Assembly: GCA_024226515.1 (NCBI GenBank)
Contig: JAAELQ010000147.1
Location: 124,001-188,000 of the forward strand
Direction of reading: 5' to 3'
DNA: 64,000 nt
Source of the DNA: a bacterium
Lineage (GTDB): Bacteria > Acidobacteriota > Polarisedimenticolia > Polarisedimenticolales > Polarisedimenticolaceae
Of this stretch, positions 33,713 through 42,303 are shown piece after piece. The notes below the pieces were generated by a model, which was not told where the DNA came from, ran no database searches, and saw only the letters and a list, made by a program, of their open reading frames with translations. Position numbers and translations under genes: made by a program. Position 1 is the first letter of the stretch. Each line of letters starts with the position of its first letter.

Positions 33713-33770
33713 GAAAAAAGGGGCCGCCGCCGGCGCCAGGAGGAGGGGGCAGGGGGGAGCCGGCGGCGGG
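33713..33770 (-). terminator. Rho-independent terminator of the sigma region-4 gene
   Basis: Read on the minus strand, a GC stem of 11 bp (33769-33759 paired with 33734-33724, CCGCCGCCGGC type) with a 24-base loop is followed directly by TTTTTT (33719-33714). It lies 12 bases beyond the sigma gene stop codon, so it fits termination of that gene. Confidence 0.75.
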
Positions 33771-33781
33771 CAGGGAAGAAT

Positions 33782-34141
33782 CTATGCGAGTGAGAACCGA
33801 AGTTGCGATTGATATCTCCGCAGGTTGGCGAGCAGTTTCTGCTTCGCCTCTCGTTCGAGCTGCCGGACGCGCTCACGACTCAGGTTCAGGCTGCGCCCGA
33901 TCTCCTCGAGAGTGAGCTCCTTGCCGCCGAGCAGGCCGAAGCGATTGCGGATGATGTGACGCTCGCGCTGATCCAGGTGAACCAACGCATGCTGAACGAG
34001 GCGGCACACTTCTTTGAGGTACAGCTTCTCTTCCTGACTGTCGGCGCCGGGATCCACCAGGACCGTGCTCAGCCGGCTGCCTTCTTCCTTATCGATGAAG
34101 TCATCGATGGAACGCTCTCGCTGTAGGAGCGGTATGAACAT
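33782..34141 (-). CDS. Stand-alone sigma70 region 4 protein
   Basis: A 119-residue protein equal to the C-terminal end of a sigma70-family factor. Residues about 10-40 resemble region 3.2 (SIDDFIDKEEGSRLSTVLVD), and 45-108 are region 4 with the -35-binding helix-turn-helix (LTLEEIGRSLNLSRERVRQLEREAKQKL). Regions 1, 2 and 3.0-3.1 are absent. The ATG at 34141 has a perfect GGAGG six bases upstream, so this short form appears to be a real translation unit. The frame extends open to 34360 but that part has no sigma features. It could modulate -35 recognition or anti-sigma binding, or be the rest of a decayed factor. It ends at its own terminator. Confidence 0.7.
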   Translation of the reverse strand: MFIPLLQRERSIDDFIDKEEGSRLSTVLVDPGADSQEEKLYLKEVCRLVQHALVHLDQRERHIIRNRFGLLGGKELTLEEIGRSLNLSRERVRQLEREAKQKLLANLRRYQSQLRFSLA

Positions 34142-34452
34142 CTGAAACCTCCGAGTGATCCCCTCGCTCCGTACAACAGCAACCTCCGTGCCGGAATTCC
34201 GCGGGCCGGTTCTCGACTGCGGATCGCTGTCCGCGACCGGCCGGATGCCGGGGAAATTCGCTCGTTTGCCCCACGAAAGCGGAAAAACGACAGATATGTG
34301 GATCGGGCGCGCGGCTGCCGGACTGGCACGACGTGGGTCTGTCGCGTGCAAAAATGGCACGGAGCGTGGCCGGGCGGCCCTTCAGGATGCAGCCGCGCGG
34401 GGCACGGGATAGAATCCGCGTTTTCCGGCGCCGCGAGGCGGGGAGACTCCAC
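34142..34452. other. 311-bp intergenic region between divergent sigma-region-4 and mutL genes
   Basis: It holds the GGAGG ribosome site of the minus-strand gene next to 34142 and, for mutL, a TAGAAT box at 34410-34415 with no recognisable -35 (ATGCAG at the expected place). GGGGAG lies eight bases before the mutL TTG. I see no RNA gene, repeat or conserved short frame. Confidence 0.5.
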
Positions 34453-36246
34453 TTGGGACAGATCCGGGTACTCGACGACCGGCTGATCGACCGCATCGCG
34501 GCCGGAGAGGTCGTCGAGCGGCCGGCCTCGATCGTCAAGGAACTGGTCGAGAACAGCCTCGACGCAGGAGCGCGGTCGATCGAGGTAACGCTCGCGGGCG
34601 GTGGCGTGAAGTTGATCCGCGTGGCCGACGACGGTTGCGGGATGGACCGCGAGGATGCCCGCACCAGTCTCGAACGCCACGCGACGAGCAAGCTGCGCGA
34701 GACCGAGGACCTCGGGGCGATCGCCACGCTCGGCTTCCGCGGCGAGGCGCTGTCCAGCATCGCCGCGGTCTCCCGCTTCCGGCTCAGCTCGTCGGTCGAG
34801 GACGGGGCGGGGACCGAGATCGAGGTGCAGGGCGGAGAGATCCGCGACGTGCGCGACGTGGGCCGTCCGCGCGGCACGACGATGGAGATCGAGAGGCTGT
34901 TCTACAACGTCCCCGCGCGCAAGAAGTTCCTGCGCACCGAGGCGACGGAGCTGTCGCACATCGTGCGCCTCGTCACGCGCTACGCGCTGGCGTACCCGGC
35001 GATCCGCTTCCGCCTCGAGCAGGGCGGAAGGGAGCTGCTACGGACCGATCCGTGCGATCGGTTGGAGGAGCGCATCGCCCAGATCTACGGCCGCGAGTTC
35101 GTCGAGCGACTGCTGCCGTTCGACTACTCGGACGGAGTGAACCGGGCGCACGGCTATGCGGGGCGCCCGGTCGAGGGCACGTCGCGACGCGATGGGCAGC
35201 ACTTCTTCGTCAACGGCCGCTCGGTCCAGGATCGCACGCTGATGCACGCCGTCGGTGCCGCGTACGGCAACACGATGCCGCGCGGTCGGTTCCCGGCGAT
35301 GTTCCTGCTGGTGGACGTCGATCCCGCGGACGTGGACGTCAACGTGCACCCGCAGAAGACCGAGGTGCGCTTCCGGCAGTCCAGTCAGATCCACGACCTC
35401 GTGCGGCGCGCGGTCTCGTCGAGTCTGTCGCACGATTCCGCCGTGCCGGATCTGGCCGACCTGCGCCCCGAGGGCAAGAGCGAGGAGCTGTCCGGCGTGC
35501 TGCGGGCCGCGAAGCGCTACCTCGACGTGCGTGACTCCGCTCCGAGCGCTTCGGGATGGCAAGGCGGCGCCGTGGAAGGGCGGACGCGCGGGGACGCTCC
35601 GCCGCCGGCTGCGGTGCAGAGCGGCTGGATCGACGCCGCGCAGGAGGAGGCCGAGGAGGCGCCCGCGCGCCGGGCGGTTCCGTTGGCGCAGTACCGCGAC
35701 TCCTACGTCGTGGCCCAGGACGAGCAGGGGATCCTGCTCGTGGATCAGCACGCGGCGCACGAGCGAGTGCTGTTCGAACGCTACATGGAGGACGCCGAGC
35801 AGGATCGGGTCGAGGTGCAGCGGTTGATGTTCCCGCTGACGCTCGAGCTGACGCCCGACGAGCGTGTTTTGCTCGAGGAGGAGGCGGACGAGTTCCGCAG
35901 GCTCGGGTTCCAGTTCGAGCCGTTCGGCGGCGAGACCTATCGACTGGATGCCGTGCCCGCGGTCGCGGGAGACCTGGACCCGGCGCAGCTCGTGGCCGAG
36001 CTGATCGGCGAGGCGCGCGAGGCGCGCTCGGCGACGCTGGACGTGGCGCAGTTGCGGCGGCAGCTGATCACCAGCGCGGCGTGTCAGGCGGCGATCAAGG
36101 TGAACTACCCGCTGACCCGGGACACGATGCAGCGGCTGCTCGACGACCTGTTCCGGACGGAGAATCCGACGAGCTGCCCGCACGGGCGGCCGGCGCTGTT
36201 CCGGCTCGGGCTCGACGAGATCGAGCGCGCTTTCGGACGAAGGTGA
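34453..36246 (+). CDS. mutL: DNA mismatch repair protein MutL
   Basis: A 597-residue protein. The N-terminal GHKL ATPase has IAAGEVVERPASIVKELVEN, DDGCGMD and TLGFRGEALSSI. The C-terminal dimerisation domain has the endonuclease metal motif DQHA-x2-E-x4-E at about 431 (DQHAAHERVLFE), a SAACQAAIK segment and CPHGRP. This is therefore the nicking type of MutL used where MutH is absent. The start is TTG at 34453, where the family N-terminus (QIRVLDDRLIDRI) begins; GGGGAG lies upstream. MutS is not in the window. Confidence 0.95.
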   Translation: MGQIRVLDDRLIDRIAAGEVVERPASIVKELVENSLDAGARSIEVTLAGGGVKLIRVADDGCGMDREDARTSLERHATSKLRETEDLGAIATLGFRGEALSSIAAVSRFRLSSSVEDGAGTEIEVQGGEIRDVRDVGRPRGTTMEIERLFYNVPARKKFLRTEATELSHIVRLVTRYALAYPAIRFRLEQGGRELLRTDPCDRLEERIAQIYGREFVERLLPFDYSDGVNRAHGYAGRPVEGTSRRDGQHFFVNGRSVQDRTLMHAVGAAYGNTMPRGRFPAMFLLVDVDPADVDVNVHPQKTEVRFRQSSQIHDLVRRAVSSSLSHDSAVPDLADLRPEGKSEELSGVLRAAKRYLDVRDSAPSASGWQGGAVEGRTRGDAPPPAAVQSGWIDAAQEEAEEAPARRAVPLAQYRDSYVVAQDEQGILLVDQHAAHERVLFERYMEDAEQDRVEVQRLMFPLTLELTPDERVLLEEEADEFRRLGFQFEPFGGETYRLDAVPAVAGDLDPAQLVAELIGEAREARSATLDVAQLRRQLITSAACQAAIKVNYPLTRDTMQRLLDDLFRTENPTSCPHGRPALFRLGLDEIERAFGRR

Positions 36247-36282
36247 CGCGCTCGGGGCGCGAAAGGGGTAGAATCGGTGGGC

Positions 36283-36298
36283 CTTACGGAATCGTAAG
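36283..36298. promoter_or_regulatory. Inverted repeat directly upstream of a -35 box, possible operator
   Basis: CTTACG-GAAT-CGTAAG is a perfect 6-bp inverted repeat ending two bases before the TTGACG box of the lytic transglycosylase promoter. The placement fits an operator or activator site. The binding protein is unknown. Confidence 0.4.
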
Positions 36299-36300
36299 AA

Positions 36301-36329
36301 TTGACGGGAACCTCGACGATGCGTATATG
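36301..36329 (+). promoter_or_regulatory. Sigma70-type promoter of the lytic transglycosylase gene
   Basis: TTGACG (36301-36306), 17 bp, TATATG (36324-36329). The expected transcription start, about seven bases downstream, falls on the ATG at 36336, which suggests a leaderless mRNA and decides between two in-frame ATGs. Confidence 0.55.
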
Positions 36330-36335
36330 GGTAGC

Positions 36336-37016
36336 ATGACCCCCCGACAGTCTCTCTTGCTGGCCGTTTTGGCCCTGCTCGCAATCGGTCCGGCCCGGGC
36401 CGAGCAGCTCGTTCAGTTCGTGGACGGGCGAACGCTGGCCGTGGCCGCCGTGCAGCGCGAGGCGTCGGTGGCGATCCTCTCCTGGGACGGCGGGAAGCTG
36501 CAGGTTCCGGCCGAGCGGATCGAGAACTGGGACGAGATCACCCTGGGACCGTTGCAGAAGCCGAAACCCGCGCCGCCGGCCGCGCCCGCGCCGGTCGTCG
36601 CCAAGCCCTGGCAACGCCGCGCCGGTCGATTCGCCGAGATCATCCAGAGCGCGGCCGAGCGGCATTCGCTCGACCCGGCCCTGTTGACCGCGCTGGCCGA
36701 AGCCGAGTCCTCGTTCAATCCGCTCGCGGTCTCGCACAAGGGAGCGATGGGCCTGCTCCAGCTGATGCCGGCCACCGCGGCTCGGTTCGGCGTCGAGGAC
36801 GCGATGGACGTGGTCCAGAACGTCGAGGGTGGGGCTCGCTACCTCAGCTGGCTGCTCGAGCGCTTCGAGGGGCAGACCGAGCTGACGCTCGCCGGTTACA
36901 ACGCCGGGGAGAACGCGGTCGATCGATACCGTGGAATTCCGCCGTATCCGGAGACCCGGAACTACGTTTCCAAGGTCCTGGCCGGGGCTCGCCGCCTCAA
37001 TCCCGCTGCACCCTGA
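36336..37016 (+). CDS. Exported soluble lytic murein transglycosylase (SLT domain)
   Basis: A 226-residue protein. A signal peptide (TPRQSLLLAVLALLAIGPARA) leads into a short SH3-like or DUF4124-like part (VDGRTLAVAAVQREASVAIL), a proline/alanine linker (about 75-90) and an SLT domain: the catalytic Glu at about 124 in AEAESSFNP, then GAMGLLQLMPATAARFGV and LTLAGYNAGENAV. It would cleave peptidoglycan glycan strands in the periplasm. ATG at 36336 is chosen over 36327 because the latter lies inside the predicted -10 box. Confidence 0.88.
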   Translation: MTPRQSLLLAVLALLAIGPARAEQLVQFVDGRTLAVAAVQREASVAILSWDGGKLQVPAERIENWDEITLGPLQKPKPAPPAAPAPVVAKPWQRRAGRFAEIIQSAAERHSLDPALLTALAEAESSFNPLAVSHKGAMGLLQLMPATAARFGVEDAMDVVQNVEGGARYLSWLLERFEGQTELTLAGYNAGENAVDRYRGIPPYPETRNYVSKVLAGARRLNPAAP

Positions 37017-37029
37017 TCGGTTTTTACAG

Positions 37030-37043
37030 TCCCGGATCCGGGA
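37030..37043. repeat. 14-bp perfect palindrome after the transglycosylase gene
   Basis: TCCCGGATCCGGGA lies 14 bases past the stop codon. TTTTT precedes rather than follows it on the plus strand, so it is not a standard terminator for the upstream gene. A TAGAAT box at 37063-37068 lies between it and the next gene, and the palindrome could be a regulatory site for that gene. Confidence 0.3.
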
Positions 37044-37124
37044 ATCGGCAAACTTTCCTTTGTAGAATGGCCGCCTATATTTGAAGACCGAGGGGGTAGA
37101 CAAAACCCCCGAGAATCGGGCGAC

Positions 37125-38618
37125 ATGCAAACGCACTTCACGTCTCAGACGATACCCGAGCTGTTCCGGGACCTGTTCCTGGGAGAACGCACGGGGATCC
37201 TCGCGCTCAACCGCGACTGCTGCGAGAAGCGGGTCTTCTTCTTCAACGGCCTGATTCACTACGCGGAGTCGACCGAGCCCGAGGAGGATCTCGGGCACCT
37301 GCTCGTCTCCGAGAAGAAGCTCTCGGGAGGCGCGCTCGAGGAGGCGCGCCGCGCGATCAACGACCCGCGCGAGCTGCCGCGGGCGCTGGTCAACCGCGAG
37401 CTGGTCAGCAAGCACGCGCTCGGCGAGACCGTGCGCTCGCTGGTGCGAACCGTCATCGAGTCGGTGTTCACCTGGGAGGGCGGATCCGCCCGCTTCACCG
37501 ATACGCCTCCGCCCGAGGATGCATTCGACACCGATGTGCTGCGCACGTTCGAGGACATCCTCGCCGGCGTGTTCGTGTTGCCGGAGTTCGACGCGTTCCG
37601 CGAGCCGCTCGTCGCGCTGGACAACCGCGTGCGAGTGCGCAAGCCCGGCCCGATCCCGCTCGAGCGCTTGACGCTGTCGCCGACCCACGGCTTCATCCTC
37701 TCGCGCCTCGACGGAACCACGGGCTTCGCCGACCTGGTCAATCTCCTGCCGGAGGACGAAGAGTCCGGGGCGCTGCGCTTCCTGTTCGGCCTGCTCGTGA
37801 TGGGCGTGCTCGAGCTGGACCCGCCGCTGGGCGAGGGGCCGTTCCGGCTGGCCAACATCTTGCGGGACCACGCGGACTCGCAGGCGATGGAGCGCATGCA
37901 GGCGCAGAACATCCGCCAGGCCGAAGAGAGGATGCGCGGGCAGGCGCCGCACGACGTCCTCGCCGTCCGGCCCGACGCCACGCTGCCCGAGATCGAGCAG
38001 GCGTACGAGGACGCGAAGGACCTGTTCGGCCGCGACCGCGTCCTGCCGAAGGTGCGCGACAAGTTCAAGGGCGAGCTGGCGGTGATCGAGAGTCGCCTGA
38101 TCGAGGCCTATCTCACTCTGACGCGCCCGGAGCAGCACGCCCCTTCGCCGTCCGTGGCGGATACGGTCGAGGGAGCCGACGGTGAACCGGGCGCCCGCGA
38201 CTACCTGGTCCGCGTCGAGATGGACAAGACGAAGTCCAAGCTGGAGCAGGAAGAGGCTGCGCGCGTCGGCGATTCGTACTTCACCAAGGCAAACAAGGCG
38301 GTGCGGGAAGGGGACTTCCACAACGCGATCCAGTACGTGAAGCTGGCCATCTCGTACAACGAGGAAGACGCGCGCTACTACTACCTGCTGGCCGATTGCC
38401 AGGTCCGGAACCCCGGCCCGCGCTGGCAGCACCAGGCCGAACAGAACTTCTCGAAGGCGACCGAGCTGGACCCGTGGAACGCCGACTACTGGGTGGGGCT
38501 CGGCCGGTTCTACAAGCGCCGCGGTCTGAAGCTGCGCGCACAGAAACACTTCGAGGAGGCGCTGAAGGTTGTTCCCAACCACGAGATCGCCAGCGCCGAG
38601 TTGGCCTCGATCGAGTAG
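37125..38618 (+). CDS. DUF4388 (PATAN-like) protein with C-terminal TPR repeats
   Basis: A 497-residue cytoplasmic protein. The N-terminus (FRDLFLGERTGILALNRDCCEKRVFFFNGLIHYAES) is a DUF4388 domain, common in Acidobacteria and Deltaproteobacteria and tied to regulatory and gliding systems. The middle (about 275-325: DVLAVRPDATLPEIEQAYEDAKDLF) looks like a diverged J domain. The C-terminus (about 385-497) holds TPR units (AISYNEEDARYYYLLADCQ, FSKATELDPWNADYWVGLG). No catalytic motif is visible. A related DUF4388 gene begins at 63318. A scaffold role is likely but not proven. Confidence 0.75.
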   Translation: MQTHFTSQTIPELFRDLFLGERTGILALNRDCCEKRVFFFNGLIHYAESTEPEEDLGHLLVSEKKLSGGALEEARRAINDPRELPRALVNRELVSKHALGETVRSLVRTVIESVFTWEGGSARFTDTPPPEDAFDTDVLRTFEDILAGVFVLPEFDAFREPLVALDNRVRVRKPGPIPLERLTLSPTHGFILSRLDGTTGFADLVNLLPEDEESGALRFLFGLLVMGVLELDPPLGEGPFRLANILRDHADSQAMERMQAQNIRQAEERMRGQAPHDVLAVRPDATLPEIEQAYEDAKDLFGRDRVLPKVRDKFKGELAVIESRLIEAYLTLTRPEQHAPSPSVADTVEGADGEPGARDYLVRVEMDKTKSKLEQEEAARVGDSYFTKANKAVREGDFHNAIQYVKLAISYNEEDARYYYLLADCQVRNPGPRWQHQAEQNFSKATELDPWNADYWVGLGRFYKRRGLKLRAQKHFEEALKVVPNHEIASAELASIE

Positions 38619-38630
38619 CCCCCTCCGGCC

Positions 38631-38659
38631 TTGACGGCTCCCGCGCGCTGCGCTACTTT
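38631..38659 (+). promoter_or_regulatory. Sigma70-type promoter of the yceD-rpmF unit
   Basis: TTGACG (38631-38636), 17 bp, TACTTT (38654-38659). The start of transcription should be near 38666, only about four bases before the yceD ATG, so the message is nearly leaderless. Confidence 0.5.
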
Positions 38660-38669
38660 GGCCATCGGC

Positions 38670-39203
38670 ATGGCTAAAGTTATTCTTATCAACGAGATAC
38701 GGGGCGATTCGTCGACTTTCGACGAGGAGGTCGAGCTGCGCTCCGAGCCGGGCGCCGATGCCCCGGTCTCGATGGAGCGAGCGCGGATCGAGGGCGCGAT
38801 CGTACGGGAGACCGGGAAGTGGATCCTCGCGGCCAAGGTCGCGGGGGACGTCCGGCTGGACTGCAGCCGCTGCGCCGAGCCGTACGACTGGCAACTCGAG
38901 AGCCCCATTCGCCTCGAAATCCGTAGCTCCGGCCCCGACACGCGGGAGGGCGAGTCCGAGCTCCGCGAGGACGAGATCTGGCACTACCACGCGCGTGAGG
39001 GGAAGGTCGACCTGGCGGAGGTGGCGCGCGAACGGGTCCTGCTCGACCTGCCGCTGAAGCCCCTGTGCCGGGATGATTGTCGGGGGTTATGCCCGACTTG
39101 CGGCGGAAACCGAAACCTCATAGAGTGCGACTGTCGTAGTGAGGCGGTAGATCCCCGCCTCGCACCGTTGATGGAGATCCGCAAGCAGATCGACGAGTCC
39201 TGA
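38670..39203 (+). CDS. YceD/DUF177 family zinc-binding protein
   Basis: A 177-residue protein, normally encoded just upstream of rpmF as here, and linked to 23S rRNA accumulation in bacteria and plastids. The N-terminal part binds via a CSRCAEPY motif, and the C-terminal part has the family signature LDLPLKPLCRDDCRGLCPTC followed by CDC. ATG at 38670 is placed just after the promoter; an upstream in-frame start at 38631 lies inside the -35 box and is rejected. Confidence 0.88.
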   Translation: MAKVILINEIRGDSSTFDEEVELRSEPGADAPVSMERARIEGAIVRETGKWILAAKVAGDVRLDCSRCAEPYDWQLESPIRLEIRSSGPDTREGESELREDEIWHYHAREGKVDLAEVARERVLLDLPLKPLCRDDCRGLCPTCGGNRNLIECDCRSEAVDPRLAPLMEIRKQIDES

Positions 39204-39254
39204 CGGTCGCCGTCGGGCGGGCGCGGGCATCGGCTTGCAAGCGGGAGCACTGAA

Positions 39255-39437
39255 ATGGCCAACCCGAAACGAAGACACTCCAAGGCGAGGCGCAACAAGC
39301 GCCGGGCCCACGACGCGCTCGACAAGGTCGGCCTGTCGGTGTGCCCCAACTGCCACGAGAAGAAGCTGCCGCATCGCGTGTGTCCGCAATGCGGCTTCTA
39401 CAAGGGCCGCGAGGTCGTTCCTCCGCCCGAGATCTAG
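39255..39437 (+). CDS. rpmF: 50S ribosomal protein L32
   Basis: A 60-residue basic ribosomal protein of normal size. It has the [20 protein letters not shown] start and a C4 zinc ribbon (CPNC...CPQC) of the zinc-dependent L32 type. It follows yceD by 51 bases. In many bacteria plsX comes next, but here the next gene is fabH. Confidence 0.96.
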   Translation: MANPKRRHSKARRNKRRAHDALDKVGLSVCPNCHEKKLPHRVCPQCGFYKGREVVPPPEI

Positions 39438-39554
39438 TCCGGTTCTTCTCGCAACCATTCGACAGCACCACGACGAACGTGGCACGGTTTAGGCTATGAT
39501 CTGCGGCGAGCCGAGTCGCATTTCGGCCGTCGTTATCCCACGTTTGCTTGCTTT

Positions 39555-39578
39555 GGCCGGTGTAGCCGGCCGAGGAGG
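39555..39578 (+). promoter_or_regulatory. Hairpin and strong ribosome-binding site before fabH
   Basis: GGCCGG-TGTAG-CCGGCC (39555-39571) forms a perfect six-pair hairpin, followed at once by GAGGAGG (39572-39578), six bases before the fabH ATG. The hairpin abuts the Shine-Dalgarno sequence and could affect its access. A TATGAT box at 39495-39500 may be the -10, but no good -35 is seen. Confidence 0.4.
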
Positions 39579-39584
39579 ACGCGC

Positions 39585-40571
39585 ATGGGCGAACCGAGTG
39601 CGTTGATCACCGGGACGGGGATGAGCCTCCCCGATAACGTGGTGACCAACGCGGACCTCGAGCGCATCGTGGACACGAGTGACGAGTGGATCACCACGCG
39701 CACCGGGATTCACGAGCGTCGCATCGAGCGCGCCGGAAAGCCGCTCTCGCACTACGCGATCGACGCCTCGCGGAAGGCGCTGGACGCGGCGGGGATCGCC
39801 GCGGCGGATCTGGACCTCATCATCCTCGCCACGGTGACGCCCGACATGCCGATCCCGGCGACGGCGTGCACGATCCAGCACGAGCTGGGCAATTGCACCG
39901 CTGCCGCATTCGACCTGGCGGCCGGTTGCTCGGGCTACATCTATGCGCAGTCCGTGGCCAAGCAGTTCCTGGCCAACGGGCGCTGCAAGCACGTGCTCGT
40001 CATCGGCGCCGAACTGCTCAGCAAATACCTCGACTGGGAAGACCGCTCGACGTGCGTGATCTTCGCCGACGGAGCGGGTGCCACGGTGATGAGCGCAGGC
40101 GCCGCGCCGCGCGGCGTGCTGGCCTCGGCGATGCACACCGACGGCTCGATGGCCGACTTCATCAGCTTGCCGGGAGGCGGGACGTTGAACCCGCCCGGGC
40201 AGGAGATGATCGACCAGCGTCTGCACTACATCAAGATGCGCGGCAACGAGACGTTCAAGATGGCCGTGCGTTCGCTCGAGGAGGTCTGCCGCGAGGTGCT
40301 CGACAACGCCGGGCTGACGCCGGAAGACGTCGACTGGCTCGTCCCGCACCAGGCGAATCAGCGGATCATCAGCGCGGTCGGCAACCGGCTGAAGATCCCT
40401 GCCGAGCGCTGCTACGTGAACATCGACCGCATCGGCAACACCTCGGCCGCGTCGATCCCGATCGCACTGGACGAGGCGGTGCGCGAGGGCAAGATTCGTG
40501 ACGGCCAGATCGTGTTGATGGCGGCGTTCGGGGCCGGACTGACCTGGGCCGCGTCGGTGGTGCGCTGGTGA
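39585..40571 (+). CDS. fabH: 3-oxoacyl-ACP synthase III (FabH)
   Basis: A 328-residue condensing enzyme starting fatty-acid synthesis from acyl-CoA and malonyl-ACP. The catalytic triad is visible: Cys in FDLAAGCSGYIYA (about 115), His in VPHQANQRI and Asn in IGNTSAASIP. TRTGIHERRI at about 42 is typical. First gene of fabH-fabD-fabG-acpP-fabF; its stop overlaps the fabD start by four bases. plsX, the usual neighbour, is missing between rpmF and this gene. Confidence 0.96.
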   Translation: MGEPSALITGTGMSLPDNVVTNADLERIVDTSDEWITTRTGIHERRIERAGKPLSHYAIDASRKALDAAGIAAADLDLIILATVTPDMPIPATACTIQHELGNCTAAAFDLAAGCSGYIYAQSVAKQFLANGRCKHVLVIGAELLSKYLDWEDRSTCVIFADGAGATVMSAGAAPRGVLASAMHTDGSMADFISLPGGGTLNPPGQEMIDQRLHYIKMRGNETFKMAVRSLEEVCREVLDNAGLTPEDVDWLVPHQANQRIISAVGNRLKIPAERCYVNIDRIGNTSAASIPIALDEAVREGKIRDGQIVLMAAFGAGLTWAASVVRW

Positions 40572-41506
40572 GTCGCTTCGCCTTCCTCTTTCCCGGCCAG
40601 GGGGCGCAGTTCCCCGGGATGGGGCGCGAGCTGGCGGAGGCCTACCCGGAGAGCCGGGAGGTGTTCGATACGGCCGATCGCGCCCTGGAGGCCTCGCTCT
40701 CGGAGATGTGCTTCGCCGGGTCGAAGGCAGAGCTCGCTCTGACCGAGAACACGCAACCGGCGATTCTCACCGTCAGCGTCGCGGCGCTTGCCGCGCTGCG
40801 CGCGCGCGGGCTCGCACCGGTCGCCGCAGCCGGCCACAGCCTCGGCGAGTACTCGGCACATGTTTGCGCGGGGACATTCGACTTCGACGACGCCGTGCGC
40901 GCCGTGCGGGCGCGTGGCCGCTTCATGCAGCAGTCGGTCGCCGTCGGCGAGGGCGCGATGGCCGCGGTGCTGGGGCTCGAGCCCGAGAAGGTCCGCGCGA
41001 TCTGCGCCGAGGCTGCGCAGGGCGAGGTGCTGGCGCCGGCGAATCTCAACGGGCCGGGGCAGATCGTGGTCGCCGGCCACGCCGCCGCGGTGGCGCGCGT
41101 CGTGGTTGCCAGTAAGGACGCCGGCGCGCTGCGCGCCGTGCCGCTGGACGTCAGCGCGCCGTTCCACTGTGCGCTGATGGAGCCGGCGGCCGAGCAGCTC
41201 TCGCCGGTGTTGCAGGCGATCGCGTTCCGCGACTCCGACGTGCCGGTCTGGACCAACGTCGACGCGAGACCGGTTCAGGGGGGCGACGCGGCGCGAGAAG
41301 CTCTGCGGCGCCAGGTGGCGTCGCCGGTGCGCTGGGAGGAGTTGATGCGCGGCATGCTGGACGACGGCATCGACACGTTCGTCGAGGTCGGCCCGGGACG
41401 CGTGCTCGCGGGGCTGGCGCGGCGGATTCAGAAGAAGGCGCGCGTCATCGGGGTCCAGGATCCCGACGGCGTGGAGAAGGCGGTTGCCGAACTGGGGGAT
41501 GCATGA
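40568..41506 (+). CDS. fabD: Malonyl-CoA:ACP transacylase
   Basis: A 312-residue transferase loading malonate on ACP. The N-terminus FPGQGAQFPGMG is typical, the catalytic serine lies in GHSLGEYSA, and the histidine-bearing segment is SAPFHCALMEPA. GTG start within the fabH stop; the stop overlaps fabG as ATGA. Confidence 0.96.
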   Translation: MSRFAFLFPGQGAQFPGMGRELAEAYPESREVFDTADRALEASLSEMCFAGSKAELALTENTQPAILTVSVAALAALRARGLAPVAAAGHSLGEYSAHVCAGTFDFDDAVRAVRARGRFMQQSVAVGEGAMAAVLGLEPEKVRAICAEAAQGEVLAPANLNGPGQIVVAGHAAAVARVVVASKDAGALRAVPLDVSAPFHCALMEPAAEQLSPVLQAIAFRDSDVPVWTNVDARPVQGGDAAREALRRQVASPVRWEELMRGMLDDGIDTFVEVGPGRVLAGLARRIQKKARVIGVQDPDGVEKAVAELGDA

Positions 41507-42249
41507 GCGCGATGCTCGAGGGCAAGACGGCGTTGGTCACCGGTGGCTCGCGCGGGATCGGACGCCAGATCGCCGAGACGCTGGCGCTCGCCGGCGCCGA
41601 GGTCGTATTGACTGCGCGCACCCGGGAGGCCGCCGAACAGGCGGCCGGTGAGATTCGCGAGAAGGACGGTCGCGCGCACGGCATCGCGCTCGACGTTTCC
41701 GACGACGTTTCCGTCGCTGACGGTGTGAAGGCCGTGCTGGCGGACTATGCTAAGATTCCGATTCTCGTGAACAACGCAGGGGTCACCTGCGACAACCTCA
41801 TCTTAAGAATGAAATCGGAGGACTGGAACACGGTTCTTCAGACGAACCTGACGGGGGTTTATCGCGTGTGCAAGGCGGTGGTGCCGTCGATGATTCGCGC
41901 ACGCGAGGGACGAATCGTGAACATCACTTCCGTCGTCGCGGGGATCGGAAACCCGGGACAGACCAACTACGCGGCGACAAAAGCCGGCATCGAGGGATTC
42001 TCTCGCAGCCTGACTCGCGAGGTCGCGTCGCGCAAGATTACCGTGAATTGCGTCGCTCCGGGTTTCGTGGATACGGACATGACTCGCGAACTGGACGAGA
42101 AGGCACGCAAGACGCTGCTGGACCAGGTGCCGTTGGGGCGCCTCGGGAATCCGGCAGACGTCGCATCCGCCGTGCTGTTCCTCGTCGGTGACGGAGCGGG
42201 TTACGTCACGGGAACCACGTTGCACGTGAACGGCGGCATGTACATGTGA
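41503..42249 (+). CDS. fabG: 3-oxoacyl-ACP reductase
   Basis: A 248-residue short-chain dehydrogenase reducing 3-oxoacyl-ACP with NADPH. TGGSRGIGRQIAE is the nucleotide-binding motif, NNAGVT the structural motif, and the Ser-Tyr-Lys set is seen in ITSVVAG and YAATKAG. Length and gene position are standard. Confidence 0.96.
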   Translation: MSAMLEGKTALVTGGSRGIGRQIAETLALAGAEVVLTARTREAAEQAAGEIREKDGRAHGIALDVSDDVSVADGVKAVLADYAKIPILVNNAGVTCDNLILRMKSEDWNTVLQTNLTGVYRVCKAVVPSMIRAREGRIVNITSVVAGIGNPGQTNYAATKAGIEGFSRSLTREVASRKITVNCVAPGFVDTDMTRELDEKARKTLLDQVPLGRLGNPADVASAVLFLVGDGAGYVTGTTLHVNGGMYM

Positions 42250-42303
42250 GGAAGAAGTGTCCCGAGGCGGAAGGTCGCTGCGGGACCGAACGGAGGATGA
42301 CTG

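Noticed and set aside
34142..34360. A longer sigma protein starting at 34360
   Set aside because: The extra 73 residues have no sigma features, and the ideal GGAGG lies directly before the ATG at 34141.
36105..38990. A 961-codon open frame on the minus strand
   Set aside because: It runs antisense through the transglycosylase and DUF4388 genes, both with clear domains. Its predicted protein has no recognisable domain and the R/D/L-rich composition usual for antisense frames in GC-rich DNA.
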